A stretch of 64,000 nt of DNA from Porpolomopsis calyptriformis (taxonomy: Eukaryota; Basidiomycota; Agaricomycetes; Agaricales; Hygrophoraceae): assembly GCA_951640195.1 (NCBI GenBank), contig OX621167.1:2356001-2420000 (forward strand), in the 5' to 3' direction. How positions within the stretch are numbered: position 1 is the first letter of the stretch; each line of letters starts with the position of its first letter. Shown in pieces: positions 1 to 9,959 of the stretch. The translations under genes were made by a program, and so were the position numbers. The notes under the pieces were generated by a model. It ran no database searches. It had not been told where the DNA came from and saw only the letters and a list, made by a program, of their open reading frames with translations.

Positions 1-234
1 TCCTCACATCGAGGAGGATACTATCGAGGTAGAGGAGGTTACCAAGGACAAGGATGAGGACAAGGCCGTGATGTACGTGTTATTACTGCTGAGCCCAATG
101 TGGAGAATGTCAGCTTGCCCACTACACTGGCAATGAGCAAGACTCCATCAGATATGGTGAAATGTGGTATACGCAATTGGTCGGATGATCGAAAGAAGAG
201 GCTGGCTATGGACTTGAAGTCCCAGGGTTTTTGA
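1..234 (+). pseudogene. gag 3' end (copy 1), RG-rich tail
   Basis: This is the remnant of the Gag C-terminus, matching the arginine/glycine-rich tail and end of Gag in copy 2 (about 37143-37376). It starts at the window edge, after the zinc knuckle. The stop TGA at 232-234 is preceded by GGGTTTT (225-231), the same slippery heptamer as in copy 2. The Arg-Gly codons of the tail have been eroded by CG to CA changes. Confidence 0.85.
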
Positions 235-3200
235 AAGGTTCAGATGATTTGCCCAATGTTACGGACCATACCACTCAATGTACCATTACCCCATGCAATC
301 TATTTTGAATTCTTGGTGCTATCGAAAAGGGTGATTCAGGACTCACGATGGACATTTGGATCAAAGCTTCAGACACTGGCTGATGTGTCCCCGCTATGTG
401 TCTTATTGATAGCGAAGCTTCTGGAAACTTTATGGATGAGACCTTCACAACTCATCATGAATTTACTCTTCAGGATTTGGAAACCCCAATCCCCGTATGG
501 AATGCCGATGGGTTAGAGAACTGAGGAGGCCTAATCGTTTTTGACACAGATGTCTGGATAGAAGCTCCAGGTGGACACATTGAAAGGATCCATTTGGAAG
601 TGACCAACCTCAGATCCAAGATTGATATTATCCTTAGCTACCCATGGCTCAGAGCTCAAAACCCTAGTATCAATTGGGAGAAGTCAATACTGGCTCTCAG
701 AGGCAAAGAGACTTCTCATCAGTATTGTAGCGGCAAAGCAGAGCCCTCTGTGGTAGAATCGGTCTCACTGGTGATTACAAGTATTTCAAAATCGGACGAA
801 GCTTGAGCTAGCATGGTGGAGGAAGATATGCAAAAGTTTGTACTGGAGGTCTATTAGAAAGACTATGCTAGTATCTTCACCAAGGAGTCCTTCGATTACC
901 TTCCACCTCATTCCAAGTTCAATCACGTCATTGATCTCAAAGATGACTTTGTCCCCCAAAATGATGTGACTTATCCAATGTCCCCTCAAGAGATAGATTT
1001 CCTGGTGAAGTTTTTAGAAGAAAATGTGGCCACTAGACAAATATTGAAAGGATCTTTGCCTCAAGCTACCCCCTTCTTCCTAGGAAAGAAAGCTGAAGAA
1101 ATCAATGTGAAAGGACAAGATGCTGGATATAGACCAATTGAAGACTACCATTATTTGAATCACTTTACAGTTCCTGACTGATATCCCCTACCACTCTTAC
1201 ACCAAATCGTTCAACAACCAAAGTTGCGATCTGCTGCCTTGTTCATGGTTGTGGATATCCAATGGGGATTCAACAATATTCGAATCAAAGAAGGCAACGA
1301 ATGGAAAGCTGCTTTCAACACAGTTAAGGGACTCTTCATTCCAAGAGTGATGTTCTTTGGTCTACAGAATTCTCCAGCTACATTCCAATGAATGATCGAT
1401 ACACGATTTGCTGAAGTGCTAAAATCAGGTTGTGTTTTTATCTATATTGATAACATTCTCATCTGCAGAGACAATCTAGAAGAACTGCGTTGTTGGACAT
1501 TCAAAACCCTTGATATTATGAAAAAGAACAAACTCTCCTGTAAACCCATTAAATGTCAATTTGAGAAGGAAGAGGTGATCTATCTGGGAATGACCCTAAC
1601 GAAAGGTCATATTGGAACCAATCCCAAGAAGGTCAAAGCCATAGTCAAATGGCCTGAGCCTCGAACCGTTAAACAACTTCAATCCTTCCTTGGAAGCACG
1701 AATTTCTGGAGAAAATACATCAAGGACTTCTCAAAGATAGCTCAACCACTTAACCAGTTACTCCGCAAGGATGCCATATGGGAATGGACCCCCAAACGAC
1801 AACATGCCTTTGATCATTTGAAGCACTCCCTCACGAATGCCCCCATCCTTGAAGTACCAGACTAAGACCTACTGTATTGCTTGGAGACTGACACCTCTGG
1901 ATTTGCCTTAGGAGGTATACTGTCCCAGCTACACAGAAATGATTGGAAACCTGTAGGCTTTCACTCAAGATCATTAACCCCTGCTGAAAAGAAATATCCA
2001 ACTCACAACACCGAACTTTTAGTGATAATGGACTGTCTTAAAACATGGCGACATCTCTTGGAAGGTTCACAACATAACCTTCTAATCTGTACCAACAGTC
2101 TTGCCCTCAAGTATTTCAGTATCACTCATGTGTTATTTGGACAACGTGCTCATTGGTCAGAGATTTTATCAAGATATGAGTACAAAATTGAGTACATCCC
2201 AGGGAGAAAGAACAAAGCTGATGGATTGTCCAGATGTCCGGACTATTTTGATGAAGGTAAAGGCAAGGTGGAAAATGAGATTTTGATCGCAGAAGACCAT
2301 TGGATCAATTCAATTGTCAAAACTTTCAAAACTGGACTTTTTCGCAAGACTATGCTTCAGGCTACCAATATCAGACAAGATCTCACAGAAAATCGAGGAT
2401 GCCTCATTGTTTTAGGACCAAGCCGATAGGTTGGTTTGCAATGTTGAAGGTCAAATTGTGGTGCTGGAGGAAGTATCTTTGTGCACAGACATAATACAAC
2501 TGTCCCATGCCTACCCCCATGCTGGACACCCTGGCATTGAGAAGATGAAGGAGCTGGTGCTCTGAAACTTTGTTTGGGATGGCATCTCCCAAGACGTTAT
2601 CAACTACATATGGTCCTGCCCTGCTTGTCAACAAAACAAGAACTACCCCTCAAAGCCAACAGGACTCCTACAACCTATACCCCCTGCTACCAAACTATGG
2701 ACTGAGATAACCATCGATCTCATCGTTCAATTACCTGACTCATTTGGATATGATGCTGTGATGGTAGTTGTCAATTGATTTATGAAATGTGCCCATTTTA
2801 TTCTAACAACTTCCAATCTCTCATCAGAAGGCGCTGCCCGACTCTTCTGTGATCACATCTGGAAACACCATGGATGGCCAAAGAAGATCATTTCTGATCA
2901 TGGAGTTCAATTTGCATTGAAATTCACTAAAGCCCTCAATAAACTTTTAGGAACCATCTTAGGACTCTCTACTGCTTATCATCCCAAAACCGATGGTTAG
3001 ACCGAATGAACAAACCAAGAACTCGAGGTCTACCTACGATTCTATACCAACTTTATGCAAGACGACTGGTCCAAATGGCTGGCTTCTGCCAAATTCGCTT
3101 ACAATAATTGACAACACTCTGCTACTTCACAATCACCCTTCTATCTAGAATATAGCTGTCACCCTCATTTGCTAATCACTATTGAATCCCTGAGTAATAT

Positions 3201-3768
3201 CCCCACAGCAAACACCTTCCATGAACATCTCACGCATGCTCAGAAGAATGCTGGCAAATCACTATCACATGCTGCAGATTCAATGAAGAAGTATGCTGAT
3301 CGAAAACAGAAACTCTCTCCCTCCTTCAAAGTCGGAGATTTGGTTTGGTTAGATACCAAGAACATCAAGATGACTTGACCCGCCAAGAAACTAGATAACT
3401 GAAGAACTGGACCATTCAAGATCCTGAAACAAGTATTGGATCTGGCATATCTTATTGATATCCCCGGAACTTGGAAACTCCATCCAGTCTTTCACGTATC
3501 ACTCCTGAGACCTAACATTGAAGATAAGTCACTCCACCCTGATGTCACTGATACATCTCGACCTCCCCCAGATTTAATTGAGAATAAAGAAGAATACGAA
3601 GTTGAATCTATTCTACAACACTCTGGAGCTAGACACTGACAAAAATATTTGGTCAAATGGAAAGGTTATCTGATCAAAGAAGCTACTTGGGAAGAACGAT
3701 TGAATGTCTTATGACATGCCAAGGAAATTGTGAAGACTTATGAAGACTCAATTCAAATGGTGACTTGA
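231..3768 (+). pseudogene. pol remnant (copy 1): PR-RT-RNaseH-INT-chromodomain
   Basis: This is a decayed pol reading frame collinear with 37373-40903. The longest open pieces are RT (about 1392-1865), RNase H (1881-2429) and parts of integrase (2782-3000, 3169-3378, 3436-3639). In-frame stops occur throughout, many at former CGA or TGG codons. The RT active site reads YIDN instead of YIDD near 1445-1456. The integrase core still has its first catalytic aspartate (GAT at 2716-2718), which copy 2 has lost. Chromodomain residues are recognisable at about 3600-3755. It is non-functional. Confidence 0.9.
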
Positions 3769-3926
3769 CTCATTTGTCATCATTCCAGCTGTCCATTTTT
3801 GAATTCTATTCTTAGATCCAAGAGGCGCTTATAAACTTAGAGTCATTGATATGACTCCATCCAGTCTTTCCCCACCTTCGACGACAAAACCACTACAACC
3901 AAACGTCATAGTACTATCATTCAAAA

Positions 3927-4649
3927 ATGCCCACCTCTCGTACCTCTACACCTGACTGACAAATCACTACCCATTGTCAGGGACGAATTCCCCTTTCTGC
4001 CACCCATTCCCCTACCCCCAGTCCCTCCACTACTACCATCCCCATCTCTAGACAATTGCGTCAACAATGTCACATGACTACTGCCGAACTTCTTGGCAAC
4101 AGCCCAACTCCACCTCCCGAAGACCCCAATGTCACCATCACCCATCTAAACGTCAACAATGAAAGTATCGGACAATGGAATCATGAGTTGCGAGCAGAGC
4201 TGATAGCACTGAAGGCTGAATTGAAGTTGTTAGAGAGACATACCATATTCTGGAAGGACAGTCACAACACACTCAAGCGCAAAATCTGGATGCTCGAATG
4301 AGAAAAGAAGCGAAACTGGGTTGACTGTGGGAATGCCACTACCCATGCCCATATTTCCCACATGCTGGAAGATTGTCAAGCTATCGAAGGCTTGATGCAA
4401 CAAAATCTCACGATGAGGGAGACTCTCATCGAATACAGAGGAACAGTCGAATACCCCATCAACCTCAACCTCGAATACCTGGATGAGACCCCAGATGACA
4501 ACAGTGTCACCGCTATCCCCTCCCCCATCCAGCCAACCATGGAAGTCAATCCCATTGCTTCCCTCTCAGTGGCCATTGAGGCCCCTGTCACTAAGGAAAT
4601 CCAGACCCAGGCCTCAGAGAATGAAACGACTAACATCACCCAAGTTTGA
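3927..4649 (+). pseudogene. third ORF of chromovirus copy 1 (coiled-coil, broken)
   Basis: This is the counterpart of the intact third ORF at 41076-41813, in the same position between pol and the 3' LTR. Similar pieces include the PPPEDP motif, a leucine/glutamate-rich helix (LRAELIALKAELKLLE) and the C-terminal EYPINL segment. In-frame stops at the start and in the middle (for example near 4299) break it. Its presence in both copies shows the ORF is a regular part of the family and not a chance capture by copy 2. The function is unknown. Confidence 0.75.
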
Positions 4650-4683
4650 AATTTGGGTCGAATTTCCCGAAAAGCGAGGTGTA

Positions 4684-5105
4684 TGTTATGGACATAAATT
4701 TTCCATTTCTCTCTATGTTTGTCCTTGTAGTTTAGTCGGATCTACCTTATCTTGCTTGGGATTCCCCAGAGATTCCCCACAGTTTCATTATGGGATTTAC
4801 TATAACCTTATCTTTTTCATTTATCCAAGATAGGATACTTTTCATTTCTGACGATTATGTTTCATCCCTTCACATGCTCTGAGTTCCCTATCATGCTTAT
4901 CTTCACTCATCGCATGTATTCCTCATGTAAACACTGACTCATCCACAGTAGCATAGTTAGTATATAAACTCCTAGTTAGTCGTACTTAGACCTTAAGTCT
5001 GATTCCTCATTAGACACCCCAATAACTAGGACTTGAGACCATCATCATCATCTCAGACAGAGCACTCGGAAGTAAAACTATCTCAACAACAACCAGTTTA
5101 TAACA
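4684..5105 (+). repeat. 3' LTR of chromovirus copy 1
   Basis: The 422-bp LTR begins TGTTA and ends TAACA and aligns along its length with the LTRs of copy 2 (35407-35807 and 41848-42259). It keeps the TATA box (TATATAAA, 4961-4968) and the AAGTCTGATTC motif downstream. It contains the duplicated GATTCCCCA stretch found in the 3' but not the 5' LTR of copy 2, so the longer form is probably ancestral. Confidence 0.9.
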
Positions 5106-5281
5106 GCTACCCCACAATATTTACCCTTGCAATGGATATTATTCCTATCCAGGGGTCTACTGTCCCTTGCGAGCAAGTTTTTTCCTCCAGCAAGGAGACA
5201 ACTACAGCATGTCGCAATTGTATTAGTCCCAAAATTATGGAATCCCTCCAGATGCTGAAGTTTTCTTTCAAGAAAGGATGA
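5106..5281 (+). pseudogene. hAT transposase C-terminal (dimerisation) fragment
   Basis: Starting immediately after the LTR, the translation gives YPTIFTLAMDIIPIQGS, then a CEQVFSS segment, and ends LKFSFKKG followed by a stop. This matches the hAT C-terminal dimerisation domain pattern (YP..a..A.D.l.i..s....ER.FS followed by R..L......l..lk). Only the last roughly 57 residues are present. Everything upstream is replaced by the retrotransposon LTR, so the chromovirus inserted just before the conserved Tyr-Pro, or the junction arose by later rearrangement. The open frame extends backwards into the LTR by chance. It is a dead fragment. Confidence 0.75.
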
Positions 5282-5829
5282 GGATTAAACTTTACCACTG
5301 GGACCAGGTGAGAGGCTGAACTTGAGGAACTGTCAGAGATATATTTTTTCTTTTTCCTTTGCTCATCTTTTTTTTTTTTTTTTTTGTATTCAGCATTTGT
5401 ATACTGCAACAAGCAAACGTACGTGCTAAGACGCAGTGGCTAGTTATCTACAACTAGCCCTGCTACTTTATTTATAAACGTATGAGGGGGTAGACCCTGG
5501 GGCTTTGGGTGACACAGTGAGTTTCGAGAGTTTGGGGGTTACGTTGGGGGTTAAGCGTAGCCTAAGAGATGGTGACCACAACAACACAAGGAAAAGAATA
5601 GAGACGGCTCGCTATACGAGGCTGGCTGGCGGGGCGACGAGGTGCTGTCGGCTTGTTTGAGATGGTTTTCCATCCCCTCTTGCCCAGGTTTTCGCCGTGG
5701 GAAAACCCAACCCACCCCAACCCAGATGGTGGTTTGAGTTCAAGAGGCACCTGTCCTTTGCTCATCTATTCCTATTTACATCAGACAGTTTACACCAATA
5801 GCCGCTTAGCCACCCAAGCTCCACTTAGT
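5282..5829. other. non-coding, repeat-derived sequence
   Basis: No convincing gene is visible. The stretch holds a long T tract near 5368-5385 and AT-rich sequence that may be the 3' flank of the hAT remnant. The remainder shows no domain or splice pattern that I recognise. Confidence 0.4.
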
Positions 5830-6060
5830 AATAGAAGGTAACCAAGCCATATCTATATTTAGTCTACTATCACTCTCCTTATCTACATGACTCATCCATA
5901 GTCATTACGACTCACATGTAGTTAGTATGACTCATACTTAGCTAGTATATAAAGCTAGCAGTAGATAGACTTAGGATAAGTCTGTTTCTTTCGTTAACAC
6001 CCCAATCAGTAGTCTGCTAGCCCTTTAAAACCCTACACCCAGAGCCTGAAGTAAAACCTT
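5830..6060 (+). repeat. LTR-like remnant of a second, related retroelement
   Basis: The block resembles the chromovirus LTR in layout but not in exact sequence: ACTCATCC repeats, TAGTATATAAA (TATATAAA at 5946-5953), then AAGTCTGTTTC at 5978-5988, about 32 bp downstream, and GTTAACACCCCAATCAGTAG. The main family has AAGTCTGATTC 34 bp after its TATA box and a similar CACCCCAATAACTAG stretch. No complementary primer-binding sequence or internal region follows, so this looks like a solo or partial LTR. The boundaries are estimates. Confidence 0.5.
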
Positions 6061-6834
6061 GCGATCAACCCTAGACTGCCATCTAACAGGAACTTACTTT
6101 CAAGTCGGTTGATCCGCCAGAAGATAGACTGGGCTCAAACGACAGCCTTTAGTGAGTTCTAAAATCCCTATGCCCATATACTAATACCTGACAAATGTTT
6201 GAGGTAGCTAAATGCTCAGGGTTGGTATGCCCCCCCCCTACCCCTACTGAGTCAACAACACATACAGGCCCCCGCAAGCACAAAAAACCTTACACCATTT
6301 CAAACAGCTGCAAAGTGACCATTCCTTCTTCCCTCTTCTCTGACACAGTGTATTTGTATGTACACTTTGACCTTACAGTTCAAACAAGTTCTGTAGAAGA
6401 GTGGAAAATGAAATTTATTTACAGTCACCTAATTTTGGGGCAAGCTGCAGCTAGCTACAAGCTGAGCCACTTGAAAGCAAAGCTGGTCCCATTTTGGGAT
6501 GAGCTGACTTGAGCCAAGCTATCCTATGAGAAAAGCTACAGGAGCCAAGCAAAAGCAGAGCTGAGCCGAGCAGCAGCAACACTACATATGTGCTTATATA
6601 ACAACCCATTTATGGGTTGTGATCTCACTTTCTGATCTTGCAGAGATTGAAAATCAGTTTACAGCTTGTGTTTTGAACTAGCAAGGGGTACCCCCTTCTT
6701 AGATTTAAGGTTTGAAAACAGCACTGTTTTTGACAGCGGCATTTCGGCTTGACTGCTTAATCATCAAATCTGTAGAGATGCTTTCTAAACGCGACCCACT
6801 AACCCTACACGACTCAAACTGCGAGCTCACTTCG
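6061..6834. other. intergenic, no clear gene
   Basis: The stretch contains a C run near 6231, a region rich in GAGCCAAGC-like words (about 6440-6585) and a near-perfect hairpin at 6601-6620 (9-bp arms, 2-nt loop). Short open frames here look random, and no family is recognised. Confidence 0.4.
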
Positions 6835-7209
6835 TTAATCCCAACTGGGCCAAACTCCTGCAGTCAAGACCCTCTCTGCAGCCTGGGCGAGCATCCCATC
6901 GCAAAACGGCATGTCGTTGATCTGTAACTTCTCCTTGTCCCACCCATCTTCCATTACAACCACCAGACACATATCCCCATTTTCTTCAACTCCAGCACCG
7001 ACGTACTTGTAAGCTGTCCGTGGAATGAGGCTGATGATCCGTCTGTAATATCTCGTGTTCGTCGGGTCTTCCTCTGTTGGGTGATAGCCGTAACGCTTGA
7101 TCTTGACACCGTCAAGCTTGAAACCTTTCAAGAACAGTATTCGACGGGATGGTTCGGGCATCTTCTGCATGTGCATAAGACATATAGCTTCTATCCTCTT
7201 GTGTAACAC
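6835..7209 (-). CDS. hypothetical protein (about 124 codons open, may be one exon)
   Basis: An open minus-strand frame reads through conserved-looking sequence with an acidic/aromatic character, containing HPTEEDPTNTRYYRR and EENGDMCLVVVMEDGWD. There is no signal peptide and no recognised domain. The upstream DNA could hold another exon, because a pyrimidine-rich stretch and possible acceptor lie near the N-terminal end. I do not recognise the family. It may be a real small gene or part of a degraded one. Confidence 0.35.
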   Translation of the reverse strand: MLHKRIEAICLMHMQKMPEPSRRILFLKGFKLDGVKIKRYGYHPTEEDPTNTRYYRRIISLIPRTAYKYVGAGVEENGDMCLVVVMEDGWDKEKLQINDMPFCDGMLAQAAERVLTAGVWPSWD

Positions 7210-7444
7210 TCACTGTTCGTCACCTTGAATCGCCTTACAGGAAATTTAAACTCCGGTTTGCAAGTGGCCCATGCGTAATAAAATGGGCGCCCTCAGCTTG
7301 CAACGTGCGACTAACTCCAACTGTAGCTGGTACGTACGACTGAAGTTCCTACAGCGTGTCCTGACGGTAAAATTCCTAGGCTAAAGAGCTCTCTCCTTGG
7401 TGTGACAATAATGTCAAACGCTGTAGCAAACTACAAGAAAAAGC

Positions 7445-8129
7445 TTGCTCATTGCTGGACTTCCCCTGGAGGACATTTTGTATGCCATTTTTGTCGACGT
7501 GATTACCTTCCACAAAAACCCTCCTCCTCGTTTCACCATCTACCTACAAATGAGTCTGAAGTGGAAACCGGGGGACAACGGAGACCAACGCTCCGAAGTT
7601 CCAGACATCGGGATAGGCAACTTCACACCTGCCCGTGCCAGTCCCGCTTTCAAGTTACGCTGTGGCGTCGAAGCCAAAGCGCGCTATCGATATCATGTCA
7701 CCTTTACCGACTCCCAACACGATAATAACTGACAGTCGCGTCGTGATTGCTTTCCGTAAGCTCTATCATCAGGCCGAAGATCAAGCCAAGGCAGCGTATA
7801 AAAATGGGGTTCCCCGCTGTGCGACAAAGGAGTTGACTGGATTCTTCTGGTTGGGCCATACTGGTCACCGGAGCGCTTCGGCCCATTTACGGAGGCTCAG
7901 AGCGGATAGTGCAGATTTCGACGAGTCAATGAAACTTCTGGAGTCCTTGTATGGACCACCTCGCCCAGTACAAGAGCTTTACCTCATCGGCACCACCGCT
8001 TCATATAACCGGTTGGAATATATTCTTGCGTCAACCGATGCCCTTGCGACACCTTACATAGATGCAATGTTGTCTGCAAGTATTTTCTCATTGCTATGCT
8101 GCCCCTGGGTTCTATTAACCGACCTGTGA
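7445..8129 (+). pseudogene. hypothetical protein with a PD-(D/E)XK-like pattern, frame-broken
   Basis: Two consecutive open segments (7445-7732 and 7735-8129) look like parts of one protein. The first contains SEVPDIGIGNF, and about 20 residues later GVEAKA. This is a spaced D...ExK arrangement of the kind found in restriction-endonuclease-like folds. The second contains VQELYLIGTTASYNRLEYILASTD. Around 7840-7905 the better reading (VGPYWSPERFGPF) lies in another frame, so either a small intron or frameshifts break the gene. The nuclease idea rests only on the motif spacing. The gene may be dead. Confidence 0.4.
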
Positions 8130-8370
8130 TAGGATTCTTAGTAGACGAACGATAAGGGAAAGTGGCTGGCAATAGTTTGGAAGGATGACAGGATGATGAG
8201 CTAGCTCAAGGAATTTTCAAGTTCGATGTCCTCTTACGGTGTCATTTTATTCCCGTAGGGAATGGGTCTTGTAGAATACGTCAATATCATGTAACCTTGA
8301 AATCTTTACGGCGCTGGATGAACAGATCCTTACACGAAGCCAGTTTTCAGTTACTGCTGACCCATTGATA

Positions 8371-9872
8371 ATGTCCACCACCCGACGTTTGCTACCTATC
8401 ATAACCATTCAGCCTACCTTTCAAACCGTCCTCTCAGAAGTCAATTCGGGTATCATCCCATTCGACACGTTCTGGGTGTCTTGTTACAAGCACTCTCAAC
8501 CTTCCGTTCACGCAAACGTTCACGTCCAACTCGATGAGACACACCGCGATATCGTCAACCTCATTCCAAAGGCGGACGGCGACGTGAAGATCTATCGTCA
8601 GGGTGCCAGCGTAAGCCAGTCGTCGGACTACCAGCCATTCATAACACTTAGAATATGTAAAGGATACATACGCGATCGCTTGTCCGACTCTGAATATATC
8701 AAACACAACCGTCCTCCTCCCCGTGCAGGAGTACGCCGATCCGGATCGATCCAATCCACGAAGAGTGCGTCCGTTCTTTTTTTTTTTTTTTCTTCCGCAA
8801 GAACTGAAATCGGTTTATACTGTAGCCTCAACGAATTACAGCCTTTGACATCTCCCCCGATGGCACCCAATTCTCGACAGGGTTCCACGACGGCACAGTC
8901 CACATCTACCCAGTATCCTCTAATACACCAGATCGCTCCACCCTCGTCCAAACGTGCTCCAAACCCCATCTCAGCTCCGTCACCTCCCTTCAATTTTTCC
9001 CCTCCTCGCAGGTCCTGCTGAGCGCAGGTGCTGACTTTTCTCTCGCGATCCTCCCGGCGAAACCCTTACCCCTGCCATCACTGGCGGATACCTCACCGTC
9101 TACGACTCGCGTCTCGCCCGTGCGGATCCTCCGTGGCCACAGCCGCGGTATTACTTCCACGGCCATCGTCTCCCGTGGGCGAAACGTCCTCTCCGGATCC
9201 ACCGACGGGACCGTCAGACTGTGGGATGTTGGCGGCGGGCAGCAACTTCGTGTGATTGGCGCTGGCAATGGCAAGTTGACGCCGGTGTTGAGCATGTCCC
9301 TAGGCGAGCAACTTGGCGTCCGTGAGGGCGGGGAGGGAGATCATGTTCTGGGAACGGCACCTGCTGCTGATGAAAGAGAAGTCGATACGGCAGACAAAGC
9401 CGTTTTCTGTGGGTTGAATGACGGGTCATTCGAATTGCTCGACCTTGGCTCGAAACGCTCCGTGTTCCAATCCAAGATCGTCCCGGGGGATCGCCCCGCC
9501 AGCCTTTCTTCGATCACGCACTCGCCGTCTGATAATATGCTCGCAACGGGTAGTATCCATGGGACCGTAACGGTGTTTGACACACGATCTCTGTCTACGC
9601 CGCTGACATCGTTTTATCGCAACGGGGCCGGCATCGAAGGACTTGTATTTTCTAACGAAACCAAGGCATCTGCGACGCAAACAGATGGTGAAATAGGATT
9701 GGTGGTAGCCACCGAGGATGGACTTTCGTATGTGGCAGGTGTGCGACCTGAAGGTGCCAGAGTACTAGCCGAGCTCGCAGGTGTGGATTGTGATGGTGTG
9801 CGAGTTGTTAGAGTCAGTGGAATGGGTGACATTTGGACGGCGGCAGACGACGGTATTGTAAGGAAATATTGA
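8371..9872 (+). CDS. RPN14: WD40 protein, PAAF1/Rpn14-type proteasome ATPase-associated factor
   Basis: The large last exon (from about 8842) encodes WD40 repeats: GHSRGITSTAIVSRGRNVLSG with STDGTVRLWD, a second repeat around HGTVTVFDTRS, and a C-terminus reading AADDGIVRKY. The TAIV.RGRNV.S.S.DGT.RLWD core and the final DGIVR(R/K)Y match human PAAF1 and yeast Rpn14. These chaperone assembly of the 19S regulatory particle by binding Rpt ATPases in the cytosol and nucleus. The start ATG is 8371, where the N-terminal exon is open to about 8610, ending at a GTAAGC donor. One or two introns lie between 8611 and 8841, the second containing a 14-T tract. The exact small exon there is unresolved. 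The stop TGA is 9870-9872. Confidence 0.8.
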
Positions 9873-9875
9873 TAC

Positions 9876-9881
9876 AATAAA
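9876..9881 (+). terminator. poly(A) signal AATAAA
   Basis: AATAAA lies 3 nt after the stop of the PAAF1-like gene, and the next start codon is only 87 nt past the stop. The 3' end of one gene and the promoter of the next are therefore squeezed together. Confidence 0.45.
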
Positions 9882-9959
9882 AAATGTCATTCACGTGAGG
9901 TCAAGACAAGACTGCGCACGCAACACCGCCATCTCATTCTAACCTCAACTCCCCCCACG

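Larger units (their letters stand above)
1..5105 (+). mobile_element. Ty3/gypsy chromovirus, copy 1: decayed, 5' part outside window
   Basis: This stretch is collinear with positions 37143-42259 of the better-preserved element later in the window: gag tail, protease, reverse transcriptase, RNase H, integrase, chromodomain, a third ORF, then the 3' LTR. Its 5' LTR and most of gag lie left of the window. Reading frames are broken by many stops, and most differences from copy 2 are CG to TG or CG to CA changes. For example, the RT catalytic YIDD has become YIDN, and CGA arginine codons have repeatedly become TGA. It cannot encode working proteins. It is useful as an outgroup because it keeps some residues that copy 2 has lost, including the first integrase aspartate at 2716-2718. 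Confidence 0.95.

Noticed and set aside
6601..6620. Hairpin ACAACCCAT/ATGGGTTGT as a terminator or transposon end
   Set aside because: It is a single short palindrome with no partner, no target duplication and no adjacent gene end. Fungal termination does not use such hairpins.
8434..9680. Long minus-strand open frames opposite the WD40 gene
   Set aside because: They are antisense shadows of a GC-rich coding exon. The plus-strand protein has clear WD40 repeats.
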